A stretch of 64,000 bases of DNA from Paenibacillus sp. CC-CFT747 (GTDB taxonomy: Bacteria; Bacillota; Bacilli; Paenibacillales; NBRC-103111), in NCBI GenBank assembly GCA_030323305.1, contig CP106741.1, positions 1,824,001 to 1,888,000 on the forward strand. Direction: 5' to 3'. Shown here piece by piece: positions 1-8,738 of the stretch. The notes under the pieces are model-generated. The model ran no database searches. It had not been told where the DNA came from and saw nothing but the letters and a program-made list of their open reading frames with translations. Numbering within the stretch: the stretch's first letter is position 1; each line of letters begins with the position of its first letter. Position numbers and translations under genes: made by a program.

Positions 1-902
1 ACCATTGCGCAGTTTACGGATCTGCATTGGAAGGACGGAGGCAAGGAGGACCGGCAGACCCACCGGCTGATGGAGGAGGTGCTGGACGCCGAGAAGCCGG
101 ACCTTGTCGTGTTTACGGGTGATGTCATCTACACCGGCTATGTGACCCCCGGCCATCCGGTATGCGAGGAGCCCCTGCAGGCCTTCCGGGATGCTGTTCT
201 TCCGGCGGAGGAACGGGGCATCCCGTGGGCTGTGGTCTTCGGCAATCATGACACCGAATCGGGAATTACCCGCGACGAACTGATGGCCGTAGTCCTGGAG
301 CATCCGCATACCGTAACGGAACGGGGACCGGAGAAGCTTAGCGGGGTCGGCAACTATCGGCTTACCATCGGCAGCTGCGGAAACGGAGAAGCGGCGGCCC
401 GGCTGTATTTCATCGATTCCGGAAGCTACTCTCCGCTCGATACCGTGAAGGGCTACGATTGGATCCGCTCCGATCAGATCGACTGGTACCGGGAGCAAGC
501 CCGGCAGGGCATGAACCCGGAGAGTCCCTCTCTTGCGTTCTTTCATATCCCGCTGCCCGAATTCAAGCAGGTGTGGGAGCAGAACCCCTGCTACGGCCAT
601 AAATACGAGGAGGTTTGCTGCCCGGCCGTGAATTCCGGTCTATTTGCCGCCATGCTGGAGACAGGAGGGATCGGAGGAATCTTCTGCGGCCACGACCATG
701 TGAACGACTATTGGGGAGAGCTGCATGGAATCCGGCTCTGCTACGGCCGGGCCACTGGGTACAACACTTACGGCCGGGAAGGCTTCCCCGGGGAGCCCGG
801 ATGATCCGGCTCCGGGAAGGCGAGCGTTCCTTTGATTCCTGGCTCCGTCTTGCCGGCGGCCTTGTGGTCCATCACCAGCCCGAGCATACGCCCGGTGCTT
901 GA
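1..902 (+). CDS. Calcineurin-like metallophosphoesterase, 5' end outside window, frameshifted
   Basis: Metal-dependent phosphohydrolase. The window opens inside the gene. Frame 1 shows the superfamily motifs in order: FTDLHWKDGG (D-x-H), FTGDV, VFGNHDTES, FFHIPLPEF and CGHDHVNDY (G-H-D-H), which supply the two-metal site; the layout resembles the Dcr2/PAP28-like group. The frame stops at 804, but the neighbouring frame continues as RLREGERSFDSWLRL to a stop at 902, so one base appears lost near 788-798. No signal peptide can be judged because the N-terminus is missing. Substrate unknown. The DMT transporter follows 27 bp downstream. Confidence 0.85.
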
Positions 903-929
903 TCCCTTATCCCCATTGGAGGGTGCCCC

Positions 930-1778
930 TTGTTGACCGTGTCTTTGCTGCTTGTCGTCGCATCCGGCCTCCTTCATGCCGTATGGAGTCTCTTTGCCAA
1001 GGTCAGCCGCAATAAGAGCGTCTTTCTCTGGTTGATCATGGCGGTAGCCACCCTCGTATTGCTCCCCGTCCTGGTCCGGGAGCTATGGGTTACCCCGCTT
1101 CCTCCCGAAGCGTATGGGTTCCTTCTCCTGTCCGCCTGCCTGCAGGGAGGATATGCCCTCCTGCTCGCCCGGACTTACCAGATGGGGGACTTGTCCCAGG
1201 TGTATCCGATTATGAGGGGAACCAGCACGCTTCTGATTCCTCTCTGCAGCGTGTTGTTTCTGCAGGAATCTTTGTCCCCGTTCGGATGGACCGGCCTCGC
1301 GGCCATGATCGCCGGCTTTCTGGGACTAAGCGGGTTCGCCGGCCGTTCACCAGCCCCTGGAGCCGTCAAGCCGTTCCTCCTGGCGCTCAGTGTCGGCGTC
1401 TGCACCACCTGCTACGTCTTGGTCGACCGGATCAACCTCGGGTATCTTTCGCCTCTTTCCCTCCTCGAGGTCACCAACCTTGGGTTCACGGCCGCCTTGA
1501 CCCCGATCGCCCTTCGCTCGAAGCAGCTGAAGGAGGAGTGGAAGGCCCACGCCAAGCTTATCGTCCTCGGTTCCGTGCTTAACCCGGGTTCCTACCTGCT
1601 CTTTCTTTTCGCCCTGCAGCTGGCTCCTGTGGCCCACATCTCGCCCGTCCGGGAGATCGGGACCGTCTTCGCGACGATCCTGGGGATCGTCGTTCTGAAG
1701 GAAAAGCAAGGCCGCGTGCGGATTCTCTGCTCGGCTCTCATTCTGTCCGGCCTACTCTTGATCGGCTTCCTGGGGTAA
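930..1778 (+). CDS. EamA/DMT-family membrane transporter
   Basis: Predicted inner-membrane exporter of the drug/metabolite transporter superfamily, 282 aa, the usual length for the ten-helix EamA fold. Hydrophobic segments run from the N-terminus (LTVSLLLVVASGLLHAVWS) to the C-terminus, and the two halves look like repeats. The start is TTG at 930 (TTG at 933 is also possible) behind GGAGG at 918-922. It is intact. A hairpin terminator at 1800-1842 closes the unit. Substrate cannot be told from sequence. Confidence 0.85.
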   Translation: MLTVSLLLVVASGLLHAVWSLFAKVSRNKSVFLWLIMAVATLVLLPVLVRELWVTPLPPEAYGFLLLSACLQGGYALLLARTYQMGDLSQVYPIMRGTSTLLIPLCSVLFLQESLSPFGWTGLAAMIAGFLGLSGFAGRSPAPGAVKPFLLALSVGVCTTCYVLVDRINLGYLSPLSLLEVTNLGFTAALTPIALRSKQLKEEWKAHAKLIVLGSVLNPGSYLLFLFALQLAPVAHISPVREIGTVFATILGIVVLKEKQGRVRILCSALILSGLLLIGFLG

Positions 1779-1799
1779 GCCCTTTCTATCCACCTGTAT

Positions 1800-1842
1800 A
1801 ACCAAGCAGAGGACCCGAAACCGTCCTCCCCTTGGTTTTTTG
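1800..1842 (+). terminator. Rho-independent terminator after the DMT gene
   Basis: Inverted repeat AACCAAG ... CTTGGTT with an inner GAGGAC / GTCCTC stem, followed by a T run. It lies 22 bp after the DMT stop codon. The following stretch to 2004 shows nothing recognisable. Confidence 0.8.
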
Positions 1843-2004
1843 GTTATTCGGCCTGTTTTCGCTGCCGATTCACCCTCGGCTGCTCCCGCCGCGGTGCGAG
1901 CCCCGCTTCCATCCGGAACCTTATCTGCGAATGCTGCTCCGTTTCCTTATGGCCTTTCTGCGCCTGCCCAGGCTTACGCTCCATCCCCGTTACCGGGTAA
2001 GACA

Positions 2005-2835
2005 TTAGCCAAGGGCTTCTGTCTCCCGAATGAGCCCGCCTAGCCGGTCAAGCGCCTCCCTACACGCCCCCGCGTCCTCGGACAGCAGACCGTAGATGCT
2101 CTCCACCCTCCTCCTGTAGTCCGCCGGCTTCCTTGGAAACGTATCCGCAAGGGGCACGGCTCCCTTCTCATTCATACAGTACCGCTTGTTCAGGGCAAAA
2201 AGCACCTGATTGAGGCAGGACACCGCCCGGAAGCAGCAGCCCGCCACGTAGGACAGATCTCCTTTGTCCACTCCTTTGGTAGCCAGCCTAAGCGAGAAAG
2301 AGGCCTCCCACTGAAACTTGCGGATCGTCGCCTGCTGGAAGACGGCGGAATACTCCCTCGTCTTCCGCTTCCAGCCGGCGATCAGCCCTTCCGGGTCCCA
2401 CAGCACCCGGCAGAGAGCCACCTCGGCGAGGTATATGGAATTCACGAACCCATGAGGATGCCCCGGGTAGTACTCGATGGTGATGGTTCCGGCCAGGCCG
2501 TCCTCCAGGACAGCGTCCACCCGGGCGGCATCCCGGTACAGCCAGTCGACCGCCTGGCCCTGCACCTTCAGCCAGCCGCCGCCATTGACCCAAGGGCCCC
2601 ACTCCCCGATTGGCGTGACCAGTCCCTTTCGGGGGTGATCATCCAGCTCTTCGGCGGCCTTTTGGAGGGCCGTCACATCGAGTGAGTCCTCACCCTCATA
2701 GTAAAGGCCGATGTCGATATCGGAGGCGGCCGTATGGGTTCCCGCCGCACGGGAACCGCCGAGCACAATGGCGCGCACCCCTTTCACACCGCTCAACCTG
2801 GTGGTCATTTCCTGGGTAAGAGCTTCTGTGTCCAT
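2005..2835 (-). CDS. MNT-type nucleotidyltransferase domain protein
   Basis: Predicted nucleotidyltransferase of the DNA polymerase beta / aminoglycoside-adenylyltransferase fold, 276 aa. The motif GGSRAAGTHTAASDIDIG near residue 27 is the G-S-x10-D-x-D signature that binds NTP and metal. The C-terminal half is helical and unassigned. I chose ATG at 2835 because AGGAG sits just upstream and the fold begins soon after; a longer frame to 2934 lacks a ribosome site. It is the third gene of the MarR / aldolase operon, 16 nt after the aldolase stop. Target (antibiotic, RNA or protein) unknown. Confidence 0.8.
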   Translation of the reverse strand: MDTEALTQEMTTRLSGVKGVRAIVLGGSRAAGTHTAASDIDIGLYYEGEDSLDVTALQKAAEELDDHPRKGLVTPIGEWGPWVNGGGWLKVQGQAVDWLYRDAARVDAVLEDGLAGTITIEYYPGHPHGFVNSIYLAEVALCRVLWDPEGLIAGWKRKTREYSAVFQQATIRKFQWEASFSLRLATKGVDKGDLSYVAGCCFRAVSCLNQVLFALNKRYCMNEKGAVPLADTFPRKPADYRRRVESIYGLLSEDAGACREALDRLGGLIRETEALG

Positions 2836-2851
2836 CCCTTTTCTCCTCTCC

Positions 2852-3964
2852 CTAATCTGCCTGCTGCAGGGCGGATAACCGCAAACCGAGCTTCCGGAAC
2901 GTTTCGCGCAGCTCCTCCTTCGGAATGCGTCCATACTGATCCCCGACGCTTATCTCGAAGGATGAAAGCTGCCCTTCCTTCTCCGCTACCCAGCCGGTCA
3001 TCCCGATCCCGGTCTCTTCATAGAGCCCGGCCAGCATGGGCTCGAGCTTCTCCTTCGGAGCCCGTAGGTGAACGTGAAACATGTTGCTGACGGGAACCGC
3101 CGGACGGGTCGAAACCGAAGGATGGCATTCGTTGAACAGAGCCGCCAGCTCCCGGGCTTCCGAGTAATACTGCTCCATGCGGGAGCTCCGCTGCTCGTAA
3201 TAATAATCCGCGCTCAGGATGTAAGGATACAGAGAGATGAGGTCCCCTCCGTACCTGCGCTTCCAGGGGACCGTTTCCGCCATGAAGTCCCGGCTGCCGG
3301 CCAGAATCGCACCCGCCACCCCGCCGAGGCCTTTGTAGAAGGAGAGATAGACGCTGTCAAATAGCTCACTAACCTCCGCCGCCGACTTCCCGTAATAGGG
3401 CAGAATCTCGAACAGCCTAGCGCCGTCCAGGTGCAGCGGAATGCCCTTCTCCCGGCAGTGGGCCGAAATGGCCTCGAGTGTCTCGTACGCCGGCAGCTCC
3501 CCTCCGAGCTCCCTCTGGGGCAGCTCGAGCAGGAGACAGCCGATGTTCTCCTTAAGGCCGGTTACGTCTTCGAGCCCGATCAAACGGCCGGAGTCGGCAA
3601 GCAGGACCGGCTCGATGTGATGAAGCTTCTTCAGCCCGTCCTCCTCGTGAATTTCAAGGTGACACAGGGGATGGTACGCGACCTTCCTTACTCCCTTACG
3701 GTCGCACCAGACCCGCAGCGCAATCTGCTGGGCCATCGTCCCGCTCGGAAAGAAAACGGCCCCTTCCTTCCCGAGAACCGCCGCCATTTTCTGCTGAAAA
3801 GCTTCGATGACCTCTCCCTTGCCGTACATATCGCTGTCCCGCCCGTCATCGATGTCCTGCAGAGCCTCCTTCAGCACCCCCACCGTTCTGGGCCCGTGTC
3901 CCGTCAGCCGATAGGGAGCCTGCCGAAATGCCTCCATCAGACTTTTCGCCCCGTTCTTCATCAT
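2852..3964 (-). CDS. Threonine aldolase / beta-eliminating lyase family PLP enzyme
   Basis: Fold-type I PLP enzyme, 370 aa, of the low-specificity threonine aldolase family, which cleaves beta-hydroxy amino acids to glycine plus an aldehyde. Visible motifs: GKEGAVFFPSGTMAQQIAL (cofactor phosphate region), HLDGARLFE (Asp/Arg of the cofactor pocket) and SFYKGLGG with the expected Schiff-base lysine. The start ATG at 3964 overlaps the MarR stop codon as ATGATGA, with GGAGG just upstream, so translation is probably coupled. Intact. Control by a MarR regulator suggests induction by an amino acid, aldehyde or aromatic compound; that is inference. Confidence 0.85.
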   Translation of the reverse strand: MMKNGAKSLMEAFRQAPYRLTGHGPRTVGVLKEALQDIDDGRDSDMYGKGEVIEAFQQKMAAVLGKEGAVFFPSGTMAQQIALRVWCDRKGVRKVAYHPLCHLEIHEEDGLKKLHHIEPVLLADSGRLIGLEDVTGLKENIGCLLLELPQRELGGELPAYETLEAISAHCREKGIPLHLDGARLFEILPYYGKSAAEVSELFDSVYLSFYKGLGGVAGAILAGSRDFMAETVPWKRRYGGDLISLYPYILSADYYYEQRSSRMEQYYSEARELAALFNECHPSVSTRPAVPVSNMFHVHLRAPKEKLEPMLAGLYEETGIGMTGWVAEKEGQLSSFEISVGDQYGRIPKEELRETFRKLGLRLSALQQAD

Positions 3965-4463
3965 GCCTTTTCCTCCCCGTGTTCGTTCTTGATCTTGGTC
4001 ATTTCCGCCAGCGTCATCTCGTTGGACCGCTTGACGAAATCCAGAATAAGGGCCGTCTCCTCTTCCGTGTAAGCCTCCAGCATCCGTACCGTTGACTCCA
4101 GAACGGAGGCGAACAAGGGGAGATCCCGGCCGTGCTGTCCGAAACCGTCTTGACCACCACCCGCCGCCGGTCGTTCGGGTCCTTATCCCGGACCACATAC
4201 CCGGCCTTCTCGAGCCGGTCGATCACGCTTGTTACCGCCCCCGTGGTCAAACCGGTTAGTTGGGCGAGCTGCCCCGCCGTGACCGGACCTGTCCGGTTCA
4301 GGAAATCCAGGCACTTGTGATCGGTCGCGTTAAGGCCGAGCTGCTCTGAGATCAGCTGGTGAAACATAACCGCCCGCGCGCTGTTCTGCCGCAGCTCCCC
4401 GATCAGCTCCTGCCGGAGGGGACTAAGCTCATGAAACGAAGATGGGGAATTTTCCCTTGACAT
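3961..4463 (-). CDS. MarR-family transcriptional regulator, frameshifted
   Basis: Winged-helix repressor, 167 aa once one missing base near 4125-4140 is restored. The N-terminal frame carries the MarR core (GPVTAGQLAQLTGLTTGAV recognition helix, then D-x-N-D-R-R-R-V wing at about residues 95-102). The C-terminal dimerisation helices continue in the next frame (DLPLFASVLESTVRMLEAY ... MTKIKNEHGEE) and end at 3961. First gene of an operon with the aldolase and nucleotidyltransferase. A perfect palindrome at 4489-4516 lies between it and the divergent SnoaL-like gene and is the probable operator. Confidence 0.85.
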
Positions 4464-4488
4464 CGCACAACCTCCACGTTATGATTCC

Positions 4489-4516
4489 CATATATCTTAG
4501 TTAATTAAGATATATG
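4489..4516. promoter_or_regulatory. MarR operator palindrome
   Basis: Perfect inverted repeat with arms CATATATCTTA and TAAGATATATG around a 6-bp centre (GTTAAT). It sits 26 bp upstream of marR and about 100 bp upstream of the divergent SnoaL-like gene. AT-rich 20-30 bp palindromes at this place are typical MarR autoregulatory sites. Confidence 0.75.
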
Positions 4517-4613
4517 ATTCATTAAGAAAATTCATTAGTTAAGCTTTCCCGTAAGTATAGCATGCCGGAGAAAACCCGGCCAGGTCATTAAATCGAAGAA
4601 AGGATGAGGGGAA

Positions 4614-5041
4614 ATGAGTATCGTGCAAGACCGGGAGGCGGTTCAAGAGGTGTTTAAGAGGCTGAGCGAGGCCTGGAACCGGGGGATGGGGCCGCCTATG
4701 GAAGCTGTTTTACCGAGGATGCGGATTACGTGACGTTCTCCGGGCAGCATCTGAAAGGGAGCAAGCAGATCGGGGAAGTTCACCAACGGCTGTTCGACGG
4801 CCCTCTCCGCGGCTCCGTTCTGGAATACCGCTCATCGGACGGATTGGAACCCCGCTTTCTTGGCCCGGATACGGCCGTCGTGATTGCCCTCGGGGAAGCC
4901 CGGCTCGCCGGGGCAGCCGCAGCCGCGGAGCCGGACCGGGGCTCGATCAATACGAATGTGCTTGTGAAGCGGGAAGGTCAATGGAAGCTGACGGCTTTTC
5001 ATAACTGCCGCATACAAGAAACACCGGGAGGCCGGCGCTGA
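4614..5041 (+). CDS. SnoaL/NTF2-like protein, frameshifted
   Basis: Small alpha+beta-barrel protein, 142 aa after repair, of the SnoaL/DUF4440-like group. It starts MSIVQDREAVQEVFKRLSEAW at ATG 4614. The frame breaks in the G run at 4681-4685; one more G gives NRGDGAAYGSCFTEDADYVTFSG, the typical cone-fold N-terminus. The rest (SVLEYRSSDG ... NTNVLVKREGQWKLTAFHNC) fits the family end. Divergent from marR across the palindrome, so co-regulation is likely. Its stop codon lies inside the terminator hairpin loop. Function unknown. Confidence 0.8.
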
Positions 5042-5056
5042 GGCGCCGGTTTTTCC
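5032..5056 (+). terminator. Rho-independent terminator after the SnoaL-like gene
   Basis: Stem CCGGCGC / GCGCCGG with a 4-nt loop followed by a T run. The TGA stop codon (5039-5041) of the upstream gene forms most of the loop. Confidence 0.85.
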
Positions 5057-5281
5057 TTTCTATCGGAATTTCAAGGATCTCCCTCTTCTAGCACCCTTCC
5101 CTCCCCCTGTCCAAATCCGGCCAAGAATAGACAAGCCCGATCGGACCGTCTTCAAAAATATCCCATTGAGGGAAAGCCCCTCCCTTTCTATAATCAGGGC
5201 CCAAGGAGGTGAAGGGACGAATCGGAATGCACCGCGTTTCCCAGACTAACACTACGATCAATCGATTGGAGGAGGAAGGAA

Positions 5282-6491
5282 ATGAAGAGAAATGTCGGGC
5301 TGATGGCCGTCGTTTTCGTGGTAGTTCTGGCCGCTTGGGCCGAAAGCTTCCCGGCCCAGCCGGCCGGGGCCGAGCCGAGCCATTACCGGTTTGATTTCGG
5401 AGACGGAGGCGTGGAGAAGGGATATATCGGGGTCAAGGCTTCTGACCGGTATACCGAGAAGCAGCGTTACGGCTTCAACACCCCGGAGCACATAATCAAC
5501 GTTCCGGCGGCGGGAACCGGTGTCGCGAGCGATGCCGTCCAGTTCGTGACCTATGGGACGAAGAGCGACAACACCTTCCAGGTGGATCTGCCCGACGGGT
5601 TATATGAAGTAAAGGTAACATTAGGTAATACCGCGCGGGCAAGCGTGGCGGCCGAAGGGTCTACCAGATCATCAACATGACCGGCAACAACGCCGTCGAT
5701 TCGTTCCAAATTCCCATTACCGACGGGCAGCTGAATCTTCTAGTTACCGAAGGGAAAGCGGGGACGAACTTTACATTAAGCGCCCTGGAGATCAACAAGC
5801 TGTCCCGTCATCCGGTCACGAATCGTACGGTGTATATTGGCGGCGACTCGACCGTGTGCAACTATTACCCGCTCGACAGCAGCATCCAGGCCGGGTGGGG
5901 GCAGCTGTTCCCATCCTTCGTCGATTCCGGTACGTTCCTTGTGCGCAATATGGCTTCGGGGGCCAGATCGCGAGAGGCTTCCGTAACGACGGCCAGCTGG
6001 AAGCGATTCTGAAATACATCAAGCCGGGCGACTACTTCCTGCTCGAAATGGGGATCAATGACACCAACCCCAAGAACACCACTACCGAGGCCCAGTTCAA
6101 GGAGTACATGCGCGACATGGTCCAGCAGGTAAAGAGCAAGGGAGCCACTCCCGTGCTGGTTACCCCGCAGGGCCGGGCCACCGACTTCAACGCCGAGGGC
6201 GTTCACTCGTCCGTGAACCGGTGGTACCGGGCCTCCACCCTGGCGTTGGCCCAGGAGGAGAACGTCCCGCTCGTGGATCTGAATGTGCTGAGCTCGGCTT
6301 ATTTCACGGAGATCGGGCTGGAGGCCACGCTCGCCTTGTACATGCAGGGCGATACCCTTCATCCGAACCGCTCCGGGGCGGAAGTGCTGGCCCGGCTCGT
6401 AGCCGAGGATTTGAAGAGACAGGGACTCGACGGCTTTGCCGGGGAACAGAAGCCGGGGGCCGACCGGGCCGGGCCGGGCGTATCGCCATAA
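5282..6491 (+). CDS. Secreted SGNH-fold esterase, rhamnogalacturonan acetylesterase-like, two frameshifts
   Basis: Likely removes acetyl groups from pectin side regions outside the cell; about 403 aa after repair. A signal peptide (MKRNVGLMAVVFVVVLAAW ... AGAEP) follows a strong GGAGGAGGAAGG site. Residues about 35-155 look like a carbohydrate-binding beta domain (FDFGDGGVEKGYIGV). The SGNH domain follows: YIGGDSTVCN (nucleophile Ser), MGINDTNP (Asn block) and DTLHPNRSG (catalytic Asp/His). Frame changes near 5655 and 5960 are each a one-base loss. It fits with the pectate lyase 18 kb away, but the two do not form an operon. Confidence 0.85.
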
Positions 6492-6595
6492 GTCTGCTCC
6501 TAATCTTAAGAAGGCATTGATTTGTCACCGCTTCCCTTGTACCCTTTGGTTAAGAACCGGAAGTCCGGAAATAACCCAAAGGGAGGACAAACCCC

Positions 6596-7716
6596 ATTCA
6601 TCCGAAAAAAGTAACCTGGCTGGAGCTCTTTTACGATCTGATCTATGTCGTGGCCATTTCCATTGCGGCGCATGTGCTGGCGGAAGCCCACGGCGGGCAT
6701 ATCCCGGCCGATGCCCTGCTCAAATTCCCCTTGATCTTCGTTCCGCTGTGGTGGGCCTGGACCGGCTTTACCCTGTATGTGAACCGCTTCGGCGAGGACA
6801 GCCCCGCCCAGCGCATCGTCTACTTCATCCAGATGCTCTTCGTCATTATCATGGCGGCCAACATCAATGTCGATTTCGAAGCCTACTACCTTTTCTTTAT
6901 GATCGGGTATGTGGGCATCCGCCTGTCGACGGTTTATATGTACGCGAGGGTGTGGAACCGGCACCTCGGATTGCCGCGCCAGGTCGCCCGTTACCTCTGC
7001 CTGAGCTTCCTCATCGGGTCCGCCATCAGCTTCAGCTCGGTGCTGTTCCCGGGGGTGGCGAAGTTCTACGTGCTGTATCTCGGCATTGTGGTCGACATCG
7101 CCCTGCCGCTAGCAGGACGCCGCCTCCTGCGGCGGATGCCGGTGCATCACCATCACCTGATGGAGCGCTATGGGCTGGCGACCATTATTCTGCTCGGGGA
7201 GCTCATTCTCGTCATGGTCGACACGATCCGGCACCATTCGCTCACGCTGCAGTCGGGCTGGGCGGTGCTGATCGGGTTCTCGATCGCCGTGGCGATCTGG
7301 TGGCATTATTTCGAATCCTCGGAGAGGAGGCCCATGAGAACCGGGCCGGCCCGGGCCATCCGGTCATTTACGGCCACCTGTTTACGTTCCTGTCGCTCGG
7401 TATCGTCTCCAATGTCATCCGGTACGCCCTTAATCACGAGCTCGCTCTGCGTTCCTTTGCTTGGCTGGCCTGGAGCGGCTTCGCCCTGTATGTGCTTTCC
7501 ACCGTTCTTATCTTTCGTCCTTATGCGGCGTCAAAAGGCCTGCTCTCTTGGGCCGGGCTGGGCTATCCTTTAACTCTCCTTGTTCTGTGCGGGATCGTCC
7601 TGCTGCTGCTTCCTTCGCTTACCGCCGTATACGCGGCGCTGGCCGTTTTCTTCCTTGTGTATGCCCTCATCGCGGTCCGGCAGGCCAAGATGAAGCCCGC
7701 CAGCCTTTCCCGCTGA
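6596..7716 (+). CDS. Low temperature requirement protein A (LtrA) family membrane protein, frameshifted, unusual start
   Basis: Multi-helix membrane protein, about 373 aa after one base is restored near 7325-7335. The family hallmark VTWLELFYDL is at the N-terminus, followed by about ten hydrophobic helices and a His-rich loop (MPVHHHHLMERYG). No ATG/GTG/TTG lies upstream of the hallmark: the frame opens at 6575 and the best-placed codon is ATT at 6596, 9 nt after GGGAGG. ATT initiation is possible but rare; a base error in the start codon is the alternative. GTG at 6650 would remove the hallmark. Role in the family is poorly known. Confidence 0.8.
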
Positions 7717-7758
7717 CTTCATTCCAACTAGGACAGCGGCCCGCCGCCACGCACAGCA

Positions 7759-7799
7759 AAAAGTCTGCCCCCGAGCCTATGCCCCGGCGGCAGACTTTT
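7759..7799. terminator. Bidirectional terminator between ltrA and the convergent gene
   Basis: Perfect 11-bp stem AAAAGTCTGCC / GGCAGACTTTT around a 19-nt loop, with an A run before and a T run after, so it can serve both converging genes. Confidence 0.85.
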
Positions 7800-7803
7800 G
7801 GTG

Positions 7804-8262
7804 TTACGGTTTCCGGATAGAGAACAGGAGCGACCAGCCGTCCGACGGCCGAACCGTCGCCCGGGCCACGGCCACCACGGAGACGGTCAGGCGAACCTCG
7901 GCGAAATCCGAGAAGTTGTTGACGAGGAGCACCCGGTTGCCGAACTGGCCCGCCCGGGTCGGCGACGTAATCTGCCGCGGCCGGAACGACGGCTTGGTCG
8001 GGTTCTCCGCGTCGGACACCCGGATCCGCAGCCGCAGGTTCGAACTCCGCAGGAAGAACCGGGCCAAATCGAGATGCAGGCTTTGCCCGCCGGGCACAGG
8101 CACGAAGATATCCTGTGTGTTGCGGAAGCCCGGATTGATCACAAAGGATTGAGATCCTCCCACATCCCCGCTGACGGTGAACGTTTCCAGGGTGGCCTTT
8201 ACTCCGGTACGCTTCTTGGCACCGCCCGCCTTAATCAGAACCGTCTTGCGCTGGCGTTTCAT
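7804..8262 (-). CDS. Hypothetical protein, beta-rich
   Basis: 152 aa, intact, start ATG 8262 behind GGGAGG. The N-terminus is basic (MKRQRKTVLIKAGGAKKRTG). The rest alternates hydrophobic and polar residues (LRLRIRVSDAEN, VLLVNNFSDFAEVRLTVSVVA), suggesting a beta-sandwich. No signal peptide, no cysteine, no catalytic motif seen. I do not recognise the family. It ends 5 bp before the shared terminator. Confidence 0.6.
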   Translation of the reverse strand: MKRQRKTVLIKAGGAKKRTGVKATLETFTVSGDVGGSQSFVINPGFRNTQDIFVPVPGGQSLHLDLARFFLRSSNLRLRIRVSDAENPTKPSFRPRQITSPTRAGQFGNRVLLVNNFSDFAEVRLTVSVVAVARATVRPSDGWSLLFSIRKP

Positions 8263-8334
8263 TCTAGCATTCCTCCCTATGTCATCTTGGTATAGTAGAT
8301 GCTCATGCCAGTCATCCCGAACCGGACAAGGGTG

Positions 8335-8370
8335 GAAAAAGAAGGAGAGGGGCGGACCGCCCTCTCCCCT
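8335..8370 (-). terminator. Terminator downstream of the alcohol dehydrogenase remnant
   Basis: Stem GGAGAGGG / CCCTCTCC with an A run on its left, which reads as hairpin plus T run on the minus strand. It directly follows the truncated dehydrogenase at 8373, so the terminator of the original unit seems to have been kept. Confidence 0.7.
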
Positions 8371-8372
8371 GC

Positions 8373-8564
8373 CTATGCGAAAACTTCCGCTAAAATGTAA
8401 TCTTCCTGCAGATTCGGAATTATCCCGTGGAACAAATGCAGGTCCGAGCCGCAGATGGCCGTCGACGTCACCCGGATGATCATGTCGTCCCGCTTCTCAA
8501 TTCTCGGAGCGGGGACGTCCTTCACCACCGCATTCTTGATGCCTTGGAACGTGACCGCCTTCAT
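8373..8564 (-). pseudogene. Truncated zinc-dependent alcohol dehydrogenase (N-terminal remnant)
   Basis: 63 codons, MKAVTFQGIKNAVVKDVP ... [22 protein letters not shown]. About 57 residues align closely with the N-terminus of the dehydrogenase at 12618-13753, including the ICGSDLH zinc-ligand segment. It then breaks off (LAEVFA, stop), so the catalytic and NAD-binding domains are gone. This is a real truncation, not a frameshift: nothing of the missing domains follows before the terminator. Confidence 0.85.
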
Positions 8565-8738
8565 GCCTCGTGCCCTCCCTTATGCTCGTCCGGTGTCCGG
8601 GCGAACATGCCTTTGCGCCGGGTTCATTTGGCTGATTTGGGCCGTCTGTCCGGCTCCGGGCATATCCAGCTGGAACTGCTCCTGCAGCTCATGCGGATGG
8701 AACCATTTCTTGCGGAACAGCTTGAGATTCATTAAAAG
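8561..8738 (-). pseudogene. Remnant of a CotF-type spore coat gene
   Basis: Minus-strand reading gives RKKWFHPHELQEQFQLDMPG and, after a frame change, RTPDEHKGGHEA with TGA overlapping the dehydrogenase ATG (GCATGA). The intact gene at 12235-12621 ends [18 protein letters not shown] ... [12 protein letters not shown] with the same overlap. Only the last third of the coat gene remains, and the homology stops within a few bases of the stop codon of the neighbouring Yellow-like gene (8732). Confidence 0.8.

Noticed and set aside
2852..4198. A single 448-codon frame starting inside marR
   Set aside because: Its first 78 codons are the displaced C-terminal part of marR (after the frameshift) plus out-of-frame DNA. 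The aldolase starts at ATG 3964 with its own ribosome site.
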